From contig OX422183.1 in the NCBI GenBank assembly GCA_949130485.1, positions 6,104,636 through 6,168,635 of the forward strand: a DNA stretch of 64,000 bases, read 5' to 3'. The stretch comes from Agelas oroides (Eukaryota; Porifera; Demospongiae; Agelasida; Agelasidae). The notes under the pieces were generated by a model, which was not told the DNA's origin, did no database searches, and worked only from the letters and a program-made list of their open reading frames with translations. The first letter of the stretch is position 1. Each line of letters begins with the position of its first letter. Positions 10,790-21,337 of the stretch are shown here, in pieces. Made by a program: the position numbers and the translations under genes.

Positions 10790-11020
10790 GGTGGATGGAG
10801 CTGGTGTGGGGGGGGTGTGAGTGTGAAGGGTCAGGGTGTGAAGGGTGAGGGTGAGGATATGGAGGAGGATGGGTGGTGTGGAGGGGTGAGAGTGGATGGG
10901 TGGATGGAGCTGGTGTGGATATGGATAAATGTATGGGGATAAATGCATTCATGAGGGTGTGTAAGTGGAGGGTGTGTAGGGGAGGGTGTGTAGGGGAGGA
11001 GGTTGGAGTGGTGTGTTATA
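10790..11020. repeat. G-rich GGTGTG/GAGGGT repeat tract
   Basis: Continuation of the repeat at 6820-6929 beyond the composite element: GAAGGGTCAGGGTGTG, GGATGGGTGGTGTGG and GGTGTGTAGGGGAGG units. Non-coding. Confidence 0.8.
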
Positions 11021-11060
11021 GATGTGAGTGTGGGGAAGGGGTGCAGAAAGCGTGTCCTCA

Positions 11061-11740
<680 letters not shown>

Positions 11741-11993
11741 CTCTTATCACACCCATAATGAGCGGTTGTGGAATGGCTGACTTGATGTGGAGCGATTGGT
11801 CATACAAAGTCTTCAGTTTCTTACTGTTCTTCTGTTCGGTGTACATTTGTATCTCAAGTGCGTACACTTCAAGAAGCTGAGTTCCTTTCTTGACGTCGTC
11901 CACACCTTCCTCCGTTTGGCAGGACTGGTGGAGTTGTTTGATGATTTTGGTCAGACGAGGGAAGTCACCTTGGTTAAAACACAGCTTGCCCAG
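11741..11993 (-). CDS. COPS2: COPS2 exon 6
   Basis: A CCCTCAG acceptor precedes [59 protein letters not shown], then [18 protein letters not shown] and LIMGVIR, with donor G|GTGAGG in phase 1 (253 nt). This is the helical-repeat core of CSN2 and continues correctly into exon 7. The preceding exon, which should encode a YETT.EALKD-type block, is not found. Confidence 0.94.
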
Positions 11994-12002
11994 CTGAGGG
12001 AG

Positions 12003-12545
12003 GAAGAAGAGCAGATGATTACAGGGGGGACAAGAAAGGAGGGAGGGGAGGATGGGGAAAGAGGAGAAGTAGGAAGAAGAGGGAGGATTACAGAGGGGAC
12101 AAGAAAAGATGGAGGGGGAGGATGGGGAAAGAGAAGAAGTAGGAAGAGTGGAGGATTACAGGGGGGACAATAAAGGAGGGAGGGGGGGGGGGGGGAGAGG
12201 AGAAGGGGGGAGGGGGGAGAAGGGAGCGGAGGAGTGAGGAGGAGGAGGAGGAGGAGGAGGAGGAGGAGGAGGAGGAGGAGGAGGAGAAGGGGGAGGAGGA
12301 GGGGGAGGAGGGGGAGGGGGGGAGGGGGAGGAAGGGGAGGGGGGGAGGGGGAGGAAGGGGAGGAGGGGAGGGGGAGGAAGGGGAGGGGGGGAGGGGGAGG
12401 AAGGGGAGGAGGGGGAGGAGGGGGAGGGGAAGGAGGAGGGAAAGGAGGAGGTGGAGAGAGGAAGATGGGTGAGACAGAAGAGGAGGAAGGAGGGAGGAAG
12501 ATGGGTGAGACAGAAGAGGAGGAAGGAGGGAGGAAGAAGAGAATT
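12003..12545. repeat. Purine tract with (GGA)n microsatellite
   Basis: A plus-strand run of GGA, GGGGA and AAGAGGAGG units with a core (GGA)n at 12237-12285 and two copies of GATGGGTGAGACAGAAGAGG. It occupies the interval where the missing COPS2 exon 5 should lie. Confidence 0.9.
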
Positions 12546-12594
12546 CTCAATCACATAAGTAGTATGTCCAAGTGTTCTAAGTGATCGCAAGTCA

Positions 12595-12687
<93 letters not shown>

Positions 12688-12773
12688 TTACGGGGGAAAC
12701 AACACGAGGTAACAGGTTCATTGAGTCCCCTCCCTCTCCATTTGCTTCCTTCCTTTTCTTCTTGAGTCCTCCT

Positions 12774-13070
12774 CCCTCCCTCCCTCCCTCCCTCCCTCCT
12801 CTCCTCTCCTCTCCTCTCCTCTCCTCTCCTCTCCTCTCCTCTCCTCTCCTCTCCTCTCCTTTACTTTACTTTCCTTTCCTTCCCTTCCCTTCCCTTCCCT
12901 TCCCTTCCCTTCCCTTCCCTTCCCTTCCCTTCCCTTCCCTTCCCTTCCCTTCCCTTCCCTTCCCTTCCCTTCCCTTCCCTTCCCTTCCCTTCCCTCCCCT
13001 CCACCTCCTTTTCCTTTCCCTCCTTCCTTCTCATCCCTTCCCTCCCCTCCCCTCCATCTCCCTCCCTCCC
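12774..13070. repeat. Pyrimidine microsatellites (TCCTC)n and (TTCCC)n
   Basis: (CTCCT)n at about 12795-12860, then about 25 units of CCCTT at 12875-12995, then mixed C/T. Intronic; the Glu/Arg/Gly ORF on the other strand is an artefact. Confidence 0.95.
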
Positions 13071-13148
13071 TGCCAGTCATGATGCTTATAGGAGGGAGAG
13101 GAGGGAAAAGGAGTAGGAGAGGGAGAAAGGGAGGAAAACGATGCCTAC

Positions 13149-13202
13149 CTTGATGTAGGTGAGAAGGGTCTTGTAACAATCCTTCCTATCTTCATACTCG
13201 CC
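13149..13202 (-). CDS. COPS2: COPS2 exon 3
   Basis: A CTTACAG acceptor precedes the 18-codon exon GEYEDRKDCYKTLLTYIK, with donor AAG|GTAGGC. It matches the CSN2 segment ending in YK.LLTYI and has the length expected between exons 2 and 4. Phase 0 at both ends. Confidence 0.88.
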
Positions 13203-13271
13203 CTGTAAGTGAGCATGTACATTATCAAGTTCTCATCCCATCTTTGTGTAAACATCCTTGAGGCATTCTTG

Positions 13272-13386
13272 TAGCCTTGTTCCCAGGCCTCCCACGGTTT
13301 TGTTCTTTGGTTTGTGTTCAGCTTCTGTGTATTGTACTGAACACAAACCAAAGAACAAAAATGGGGAAGTGCTGGGAACGAGGCTA
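13272..13386. mobile_element. Hairpin MITE with 9-bp TSD (Mutator-like)
   Basis: The ends are TAGCCTTGTTCCCAGGC and CTGGGAACGAGGCTA. Almost the whole 115 bp folds back, with arms meeting at CTGAACACAAACCAAAGAAC. The flanks GCATTCTTG (13263-13271) and GCATTCTTA (13387-13395) match at 8 of 9 bases. Founder example of a family repeated through the window. Confidence 0.85.
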
Positions 13387-13599
13387 GCATTCTTACAAAG
13401 GGTTGAGACGAAATGGACAGTGATATACCTGTATGATGTACTCGTGAGTAGTGTAACCATAGCTACAGTTCAAGAGGTTAACGCTTTGGTACATGTACAC
13501 AACACCAGGTTGGGTCAAAGTCCATTCCTTAGTCTCATACCCAGACTACTGTTGTGAAGTATGCAGTTTGGGAATAAGACTATTCATACCCTACTCTCT

Positions 13600-13648
13600 T
13601 CTCATGCATGCACGCATGCACGCATGTATGCGTGCACACACGCACGCA

Positions 13649-13680
<32 letters not shown>

Positions 13681-13689
13681 CACACACAC
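13600..13689. repeat. (GCAC)n / (CA)n microsatellite
   Basis: ATGCACGC and ACGC units run into a pure CA run that ends exactly at the COPS2 exon 2 donor; the CA run supplies the GTGTGTGT donor on the minus strand. Confidence 0.95.
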
Positions 13690-13890
13690 CCTCCGAAAGT
13701 TCAGTTTCATCATCTGTTTCAGAGCCTTGAACCCCCACTCTCCTCTCTTCTCCTCCAGCCCCAGCACCTGCCGGAAACCCGACAAAGCATTTCCAGGGTT
13801 CTCTTCCTTCTCAGCCTTCGCCTGGAAATAGGCATTCTCTAGCGCCACCTCCAAGTCATCTGAGTTACTCTCGTCTGTGCTGTCCACTTC
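13690..13890 (-). CDS. COPS2: COPS2 exon 2
   Basis: A TCTCTCACAG acceptor precedes EVDSTDESNSDDLEVALENA, YFQAKAEKEENPGNALSGF, RQVLGLEEKRGEWGFKALKQ and MMKLNFRR; 201 nt, phase 0. It matches the acidic N-terminal region and EWGFKALKQM motif of CSN2. The donor lies in a GT microsatellite. Confidence 0.93.
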
Positions 13891-14123
13891 CTGTGAGAGA
13901 GAGAGAGAGAAAGGAGGGAAGGATTTTTCTACAATCTGATTAGTCTCGTGACCAGACCCCACCCACGAGAGGAGAGGGTCTGGTGACGTTTGGCCGATCT
14001 CTGGGTACGAGGCTACAATCTGATCTATCCTAATTAAAATGTGAAGAGAGAGATGGAGGGAGGAGAACTCGGGAGGGAAAGGGAAGAACCAAATGGAGAG
14101 GGAGTAAGACTAACTCAACAAAC

Positions 14124-14175
14124 AGGTTACCTCGTGTTGTTTCTCTCGTCGTGTGCTGTCACTCGAAACTACTCT
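14124..14175 (+). pseudogene. Inverted partial copy of COPS2 exon 4 and its upstream intron
   Basis: The plus strand here (GGTTACCTCGTGTTGTTTC, then GCTGTCACTCGAAACTACTC) closely matches the minus strand at 12670-12710, including intron sequence 5' of exon 4. It translates to AVTRNYS. Only about 50 bp is preserved; it marks a local inverted duplication. Confidence 0.75.
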
Positions 14176-14895
14176 ATGTGTTTGCTTTGCAGGGCGAGTC
14201 ACTTGTGTGTCGTACATACATGTGTACAGATTAGTGTTTGCAATGGAGATCGAAACATAATCAAGTGATCAACGTCCTTTTAAGAGTCAGCCAGAGGTTA
14301 AGGAGGTGCGGCTACTATTTTTCCCTTTGAACCAGTGTAAACCAAGCGATCAAGAGCTTTGGAAGCTAGGCAGTGATCAAGCGTGATTTTCGTCAATCAA
14401 AGAACTTGATCCTGGTTGTAAATGTAATCAGGTTACATATTAAGTTGAAAAGGAGGTGGGGTGGAAGTGTACACTGCGCCCAGTATGCATGCAAGCATCC
14501 GATTGGCTTTTGATTGCATTCTGATGTGCGTTTATTGGAGATGCTAACTGCACGAGCTTTGCTGTGCTATAGCACTAAGCTAAAGCTTGCTGTTCTAGCA
14601 GAAGGCTCTACTAGTGACAGATGGGAAGAGGAGGGACATTATAGGCGGGTTGACCAAAAGAGGCTGCTCCTATGGTCGGGAATTTGATTTCCTTTGAACA
14701 TGTCTTGAATACAGCAATGTTTTAATTAGTCAAATCCCCACCTTGCCCCACTACAGCCCCTCACTGGGGATAACATTGATAGGCATGTACAAATGTACCA
14801 GACCCATTCCATTTTTAGGGAGGGTCTGGAAACAGGGTGTGGCTGGTGAGAGTTGATTTTGAAAGGTTTCCTCATTTCAAGGAAAAGAGGTCGTA

Positions 14896-15163
14896 TAGCC
14901 TCGCAAGCCACACCCTTTGCAGCGAGGAAGGGTCTGGTCACGCTGCAACCATCGAGTTGTCGCAATTATCGAACATAGCAGTTAGATAATAAGATGCTGA
15001 CATCCGCTAAACATGTTGTGACGTAATTTTTACTCCATGACAGTGGATACAATCTACGAAGAGCACGGATCTGATTGGTCACATCAAGTTTCTGCCGTGG
15101 CGACAACTCGATGGTTGCAGCACCCCTTCCTCAGCTCTGTGAAGGGTGTGGCTTGCGAGACTA
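14896..15163. mobile_element. MITE with about 70-bp inverted repeats
   Basis: TAGCCTCGCAAGCCACACCC at the left and GGGTGTGGCTTGCGAGACTA at the right continue inverted through CTGCAACCATCGAGTTGTCG. The ends are related to the 9-bp-TSD hairpin family (48006-48394), but no target duplication is evident here. It lies in the first COPS2 intron. Confidence 0.75.
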
Positions 15164-15319
15164 AGGGTCCCATGCTCTGAACATAGATAGCAGAGTAGTA
15201 GGACTCTACTATCTATGCTCTAAAGCATGATTTCCGAACACGATAGTATACGGACGTGATCAAGGACTTGGTCAAGTGACCTGATTAACCGCAATCCAAA
15301 ACCGTACGCATACACTCAC

Positions 15320-15361
15320 CAGTGGAGAGAAACCATCGTCACTGTACTCATCATCATCCAT
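15320..15361 (-). CDS. COPS2: COPS2 exon 1 (start of translation)
   Basis: The ATG at 15361 opens MDDDEYSDDGFSPL, with donor CTG|GTGAGTG. The acidic start and length fit the CSN2 N-terminus, and the phase (0) matches exon 2. Confidence 0.8.
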
Positions 15362-15473
15362 CCCCACGTTTACGGTTAAGAGAGAGATCTGCCCTGTGAC
15401 TGCTCCGATCGTTCACTTCACGTTTAATGCCAAGTCTCGTTTCCAAACTGCACTGTAATCTGGGAACGAGACC
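15362..15473. promoter_or_regulatory. Shared divergent promoter between COPS2 and DDX10
   Basis: Only 112 bp separate the two start codons. The interval holds a short hairpin (TCTCGTTTCC at 15435 against GGGAACGAGA to 15471), related to the dispersed hairpin family, and no TATA box. That the two genes share a promoter is inferred from geometry. Confidence 0.55.
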
Positions 15474-17801
15474 ATGAGTTCACCCAAACGCACGTGCATC
15501 GAAAACATGGCAGAATATCGAAAGAAAAGGCCCAGAAAGAAAAGGCGAGTGCCAAAGAGGGGAGAACCGCAATGGAAGATTGAAATGCGAGAGATTAGCG
15601 AGGTTTGCTCTCGCTACGTAGACTTGAGTAGCGAAAGATTGGCAATATTTTCAGACTTACCACTTTCAAAGCACACTCTTGATGGATTGAAAGCGGCTGG
15701 GTATGTAACACTAACGGACATCCAAAGGGAGGCAATTCCACTTGCTTTGAAAGGCAGAGATGTCCTAGGAGCTGCTAAGACAGGATCAGGTAAAACATTG
15801 GCGTTCCTTCTTCCAGTTTTAGAAGGTCTATGGCGTGAGCGTTGGTCGTCAATGGATGGTTTGGGTGCTCTCATAATATCTCCAACAAGAGAGCTGGCTT
15901 ATCAGACGTTTGAAGTTCTTAGGAAAGTTGGGCAACACCACGACTTCTCGGCAGGGCTAGTAATTGGAGGAAAGAACGTAAAACACGAACGGGACCGAAT
16001 TCGGTCCACCAATATTGTCGTCTGCACACCTGGTCGTCTCTTGCAACACATGGATGAAACTGCAAGTTTCGATTGCTCTTCACTCAAATTTCTAGTTCTT
16101 GACGAGGCCGACAGAATCCTGGATCTTGGTTTTGAGAAAACAATGAATGCCATTATTGAAAATTTGCCTGCTGAGAGACAGACGCTTCTATTTTCTGCTA
16201 CTCAAACTAAATCAGTTCGTGATTTAGCAAGGCTTAGTCTGGTTGATCCAGAGTACGTGGCCGTACATGAACATTCAAGAACCAGTACACCTCACAAGCT
16301 TACACAGAGCTATATTGTCTGCGAGCTTCCGGACAAGCTTGGCATTTTGTACTCTTTCATCCGAAGCCATGTGTCCTGTAAAATCATTGTTTTTATGTCA
16401 AGCAGCAAGCAAGTGAAATATATCTATGAAGCATTTCGACGGCTCCGTCCCGGTATCCCACTCATGGCTCTCTACGGGAGACAAAAACAAATGAAGAGGA
16501 TGGGAATCTACAATGATTTTTGTAAAAAGAAGGCTGCTGTTTTGCTTTGTACAGACATTGCAGCCCGAGGGTTGGATTTCCCAGGTGTTCACTGGGTTGT
16601 ACAACTTGACTGTCCCGAAGATGCCAATACCTACATTCATAGAGTTGGAAGGACAGCTAGATACGAAGAAGATGGCAAGGCATTGCTGTTTCTTCTTCCC
16701 TCAGAGGAAGATGGCATTTTAGAAGCCCTTCAGACAAAGAAGATTCCTATCTCCCCAATCCAGGTCAATCCCAAGAAGATGGTCTCAATTCAGAAAAAAT
16801 TGGAGATGTTTTGTACCCAAGATCCAGAAATGAAACACTGGGCCCAGCGTAGTTTCATTTGCTACTTGCGATCAATCCACCTGCAGTCAAACAAAATGAT
16901 CTTTGACGTACACAAACTTCCAACCACTATGTATGCCAACTCGCTCGGTCTAGCTCAGCCACCAAGAATTCGATTCCTGAGACACGTCGAAAGAAAACAG
17001 CGTAGAAGGAAACAAGCTAGTGGGTCTTTAGCCAGTGAGGCAAGTCATGAAAGCAGCTCTGATGAAATGGAACAAAATGTTGGTGCTCAAAATGTTGAGT
17101 TTGGAAGTGGGAGTGAAGATGATGAAATGGATGTACTGAAGGTGAAAAGAGTAATCCACCCTGAGCAACTTGAGGAGGAAGCAAGAGTTCTAGGCAGCAA
17201 GAGAAAGGTCTCCAAGAGTGCAGCAAAGCTGTTAACACGAGTTGGACGTGCAAAAAAGGTGCTACACAAGAAAATTAAAGTGAACAAACACATCAAATTT
17301 GATGAAGAAGGCAACCCACTGCAGGAAGACGTACAGTATCCAGATTTGGAAGAAAATCAGGAGAGTGATGACGATTTGATTCCAGCAGAATCAATCAAAC
17401 CCATACCCATTGATAAGCTGTCAGAGAGCAATAAGGAACAAATTGGTGGCATCAGCATTGAAAAGGCTCAGAGAAAACTAAAGTCAAGAGACCATATTGA
17501 TAGGAAGCGAGAACGCCAGAGAATCAAAACCAAACACCTTGAGAAGAAGGAGAAGGCAAAACGACAGAAATTTGGAGAGGAGGGAGATGTACACACAGTG
17601 GTTCTAGCCTCTCCAGAGCCAGAAGGACAGGTGTCTGGTGAAGAAGAAGCTCTGAGCAGTGATGTTGAATCTGGTGATAGCTCAGAAGAGGACATCGGAA
17701 TTCCAGCAGCAAAGAGAGTGAAGAGTTCTAAGTGGGCTACAAGTAGACAGTTAGACTTACTTCAGGATGAAGAACTGGCTTTACATTTGTTGAAAAGTTG
17801 A
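15474..17801 (+). CDS. DDX10: ATP-dependent RNA helicase DDX10 (yeast Dbp4), intronless
   Basis: A 775-codon DEAD-box helicase of the Dbp4/DDX10 type, a nucleolar factor for U14 snoRNA release and early 18S rRNA processing. Motifs: Walker A AAKTGSGKT (about 100-108), PTREL (137-141), TPGR (185-188), DEAD (210-213), SAT (241-243), ARGLDFP (364-370), HRVGRTAR (389-396). DDX10-like stretches include ENLPAERQTLLFSATQTKS, FRRLRPGIPLMALYGRQ, CPEDANTYIHR and LPTTMYANSLGLAQPPRIRF. The C-terminal third is acidic/basic low complexity with KRERQRIKTKHLEKKEKAKR, as expected of the family. No introns, unlike neighbouring COPS2. The ATG at 15507 (NMAEYRKK; A at -3, G at +4) has the better start context, so the first 11 residues may not be used. 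Intact and probably functional. Confidence 0.96.
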   Translation: MSSPKRTCIENMAEYRKKRPRKKRRVPKRGEPQWKIEMREISEVCSRYVDLSSERLAIFSDLPLSKHTLDGLKAAGYVTLTDIQREAIPLALKGRDVLGAAKTGSGKTLAFLLPVLEGLWRERWSSMDGLGALIISPTRELAYQTFEVLRKVGQHHDFSAGLVIGGKNVKHERDRIRSTNIVVCTPGRLLQHMDETASFDCSSLKFLVLDEADRILDLGFEKTMNAIIENLPAERQTLLFSATQTKSVRDLARLSLVDPEYVAVHEHSRTSTPHKLTQSYIVCELPDKLGILYSFIRSHVSCKIIVFMSSSKQVKYIYEAFRRLRPGIPLMALYGRQKQMKRMGIYNDFCKKKAAVLLCTDIAARGLDFPGVHWVVQLDCPEDANTYIHRVGRTARYEEDGKALLFLLPSEEDGILEALQTKKIPISPIQVNPKKMVSIQKKLEMFCTQDPEMKHWAQRSFICYLRSIHLQSNKMIFDVHKLPTTMYANSLGLAQPPRIRFLRHVERKQRRRKQASGSLASEASHESSSDEMEQNVGAQNVEFGSGSEDDEMDVLKVKRVIHPEQLEEEARVLGSKRKVSKSAAKLLTRVGRAKKVLHKKIKVNKHIKFDEEGNPLQEDVQYPDLEENQESDDDLIPAESIKPIPIDKLSESNKEQIGGISIEKAQRKLKSRDHIDRKRERQRIKTKHLEKKEKAKRQKFGEEGDVHTVVLASPEPEGQVSGEEEALSSDVESGDSSEEDIGIPAAKRVKSSKWATSRQLDLLQDEELALHLLKS

Positions 17802-18919
<1,118 letters not shown>

Positions 18920-19810
18920 ATGATCTACCGAGAGAAAACAAACTAGATCTCTTTTGCACTCGCATTCTACAACCTAGTCTCCACCTTGTTGGGATGAGCA
19001 TGTCTGCATGCCTTGAAATTATCACAGTAGTGATCAACTAGAGTAGGATTGCTTGAGTCTCAGTGATTCTTTCAAAATATTTAGAACTGTGAACTTGACA
19101 TTCAGGGTAGGTGTACTTCTGTTGTCCCATTTCTGAAGTGTGGTAGTCTGGTAGAATGTACTGCTTGAGAAAGAAGTCAGCATATTCACCCATGTTTGTG
19201 TGAACACACCATTGGGAAATGTTGATTAGCGTCCCTCGCTATACGGTTGAGGGCACCCACCCTGCTGGAAATGATGTTCTAAGAGGTTGTGCTTTCATGT
19301 CGTTTAGCATACACTGTTGTTGTATTTGCTTTTGAGCCTTTATTGGGATGGCCATCACATGTTGCAAGTGCTTGTGGCATGCAGTTCTATGCACTGCTCA
19401 CATGCATGACTTATAGTTGTGTCCCAGTGCTACATGCAAATTCTATATATACTCACTTCTTCCAACACTCTATTTGTAGTTTCCTTTCTCTCTCGATTTC
19501 TTCCTTTCTTTTAATAAAAGTCAGCAAACTCTTGTGTCATTTTGGTGATCTGACACTGGGGTTTGACAATGTGTAGTACTGCGTGGACTCCATTTGCCTG
19601 AAGTTCATGAGGTCTTGTATTTGCTCAGGAGTTGGTTTTATAGAGTTGAAAAGGTGATGGAGGGAGTTGTCTCCACTTTCCATTGTTAGACATTGTTCTT
19701 CCACTTATTCACATCCAGTTTTTTGGTTCCCACATCAGTGGTGTAGATGGTTGTAATCATCTGATTATCTGACTTCGGTTTCTTTCAGGAAATATTTGGG
19801 ATTCAATATT
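18920..19810. other. Intergenic stretch, no gene seen
   Basis: No histone continuation and no other convincing coding segment; an AT-rich patch with TTTAATAAAAG near 19510. Confidence 0.55.
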
Positions 19811-20011
19811 TTACATTACCTTTGTTTGCACTGGCAAAAATCTTGCAACACGGTTGATGTGCTCTCTAGATGGTTTTGTGAAGAACTCTTTACAGTCCCT
19901 GTTAATGCACATTTCGTGAGCTTCATCAATACCGATGGAGTGGCATGCCCATCCCATTATGCTCACTGTGAATCCTCCATTGCAAAGAAGATCAAGAACT
20001 TCCTGTGGGAT
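19811..20011 (-). pseudogene. Transposon-type ORF fragment (GIDEAHEM motif)
   Basis: The minus strand reads IPQEVLDLLCNGGFTVSIMG, WACHSIGIDEAHEMCINRDC, then KEFFTKPSREHINRVARFLP and VQTK before a donor-like GTAATG and a stop. I recall IDEAHEM-type motifs from multi-copy ORFs in sponge and cnidarian genomes, usually unclassified. About 65 codons survive here, possibly one exon (acceptor-like CATCCCACAG). Function unknown; a mobile or domesticated origin is inference. Confidence 0.5.
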
Positions 20012-20613
20012 GGTGAGTATGTTGGCAGTATGCTGTGGTATTAACTTTTGATCTACAGTAGCTGTTTCTGTCAGAGGCTGTAAAAAGTGCTGCCATTCAT
20101 TTCATGGCTGCCAATCTAGTTACTACTTTGTATGGCAAGGTGCAGAGTAATGTAGCTATGTAGAATAATCATGAAAAATGTACTGACTAAAAATTTCCCT
20201 GTTTGGTTTCTTGAAGACCTCTGATATGTCTTCTATCTTGTGGCAATTGATCTCATGAGAGTTGATCTGGTGGCAATTGATCTCATGAGAATCGATCTCG
20301 TGAGAGGAAGCTGTCGAAAGTAGGGATTGTAAATTTTTCACAATGCATGTATATAATACAATTTTCATTAATTCCATGAGTTTCACAAAATTATAAAAGC
20401 TGTGAAAACTGTTTGTGTGTATATATGTGGGCATGTGGCATATGCACCGTGCCACTGAAATTGTGAACTGAATTAAAACACCATGAAAATTTTGCTTAAT
20501 TGACAAGCTTTAATTTCACACTTTAGAAAGTTTTAATCTCATGAAAAGTTTCGATCAACAGTCATATGGTATGACCCTTCAACTACATTTGTAACAGCAT
20601 TCCCGACCAACCA

Positions 20614-21337
20614 ACCAAGCAGTGGCACCACCACTTGAACTCTGACCTCAGACAGGACCATGTGAGGAAAATGTATGTGAGCTGTTTTACTAATGTGTAT
20701 ATATAAATGCATCTATATAACTACCATATATGGCACATGAAGCCACACTTACTACACTTGCATGTTGTCCTCCCCTCCCTTCCCTGCACCCTCTCCTCCC
20801 CCTCATACTCCTCCCCTCTCCTTCCCCTCATACTCCTCCCCTCTCCTCCCCCTCATACCCCACCACCATCTCCTCCCCCTCACTCCTCCACCCTCTCCTC
20901 CCCCTAATACCCACCACCACCTCCTCCCCTCACTCCTCCACCCCTCCTCCTCTCTCCCCCCCCATACCCCACACCATCTCCTTCCCCTCACTCCTCCCCC
21001 TCATACCCCACCACCATCTCCTCCCCCTCACTCCTCCACCCTCTCCTCCCCTCTCCTCTCCCTCATACCCCTCCACCCTCTCCTCCCCATCATACTCCAT
21101 CCTCCCTACCCCTCATACAACTCTGCCTTCCTTTCCCTTCCCCTCAGTACTGAGACTCCCTAAATGCATCGTCCCATAGCTTTGCAGGACCCACATGTAA
21201 CCAGTATGCCATCAAGGTTGAGAAGGCCATGTTTGAGACAGCCACCAGTTGAGAGGAGTACTGACTGGATACACAAGGTGTTGGTGGAGAGGAGGAACAG
21301 GATGAACAGTGCTGTCGCTAAGAAATTTCTGGTGTGA
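20614..21337 (+). pseudogene. CBP/p300 KIX-domain fragment, broken
   Basis: Two pieces resemble the KIX domain of CBP/p300 coactivators. 20614-20672 reads TKQWHHHLNSDLRQDHVRKM with donor GTATGT. 21188-21337 follows TTTGCAG and reads NQYAIKVEKAMFETATS, then stop, EEY, stop, and in another frame HKVLVERRNRMNSAVAKKFL. KIX has WHEHVTQDLR at its start and YAKKVE..MYE.A.SR.EYYHLL later. The first stop is a CGA-to-TGA type change. The middle helix is missing and the exon phases disagree. A duplicated, decaying piece of a coactivator gene. Confidence 0.6.
20765..21150. repeat. CTCCTCCCCCTCATACC minisatellite
   Basis: Degenerate units of CTCCTCCCCCTCA(C/TACC) repeated about 20 times between the two KIX pieces. 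The Ser/Pro/His ORFs are artefacts. Confidence 0.9.

Noticed and set aside
11951..12590. Pro/Ser/Leu-rich and Arg/Gly-rich ORFs on both strands
   Set aside because: Translation of GGA/CCT repeats in a COPS2 intron.
12718..13179. Lys/Glu/Arg/Gly-rich minus ORF of 153 codons
   Set aside because: Translation of (TTCCC)n and (TCCTC)n microsatellites between COPS2 exons.
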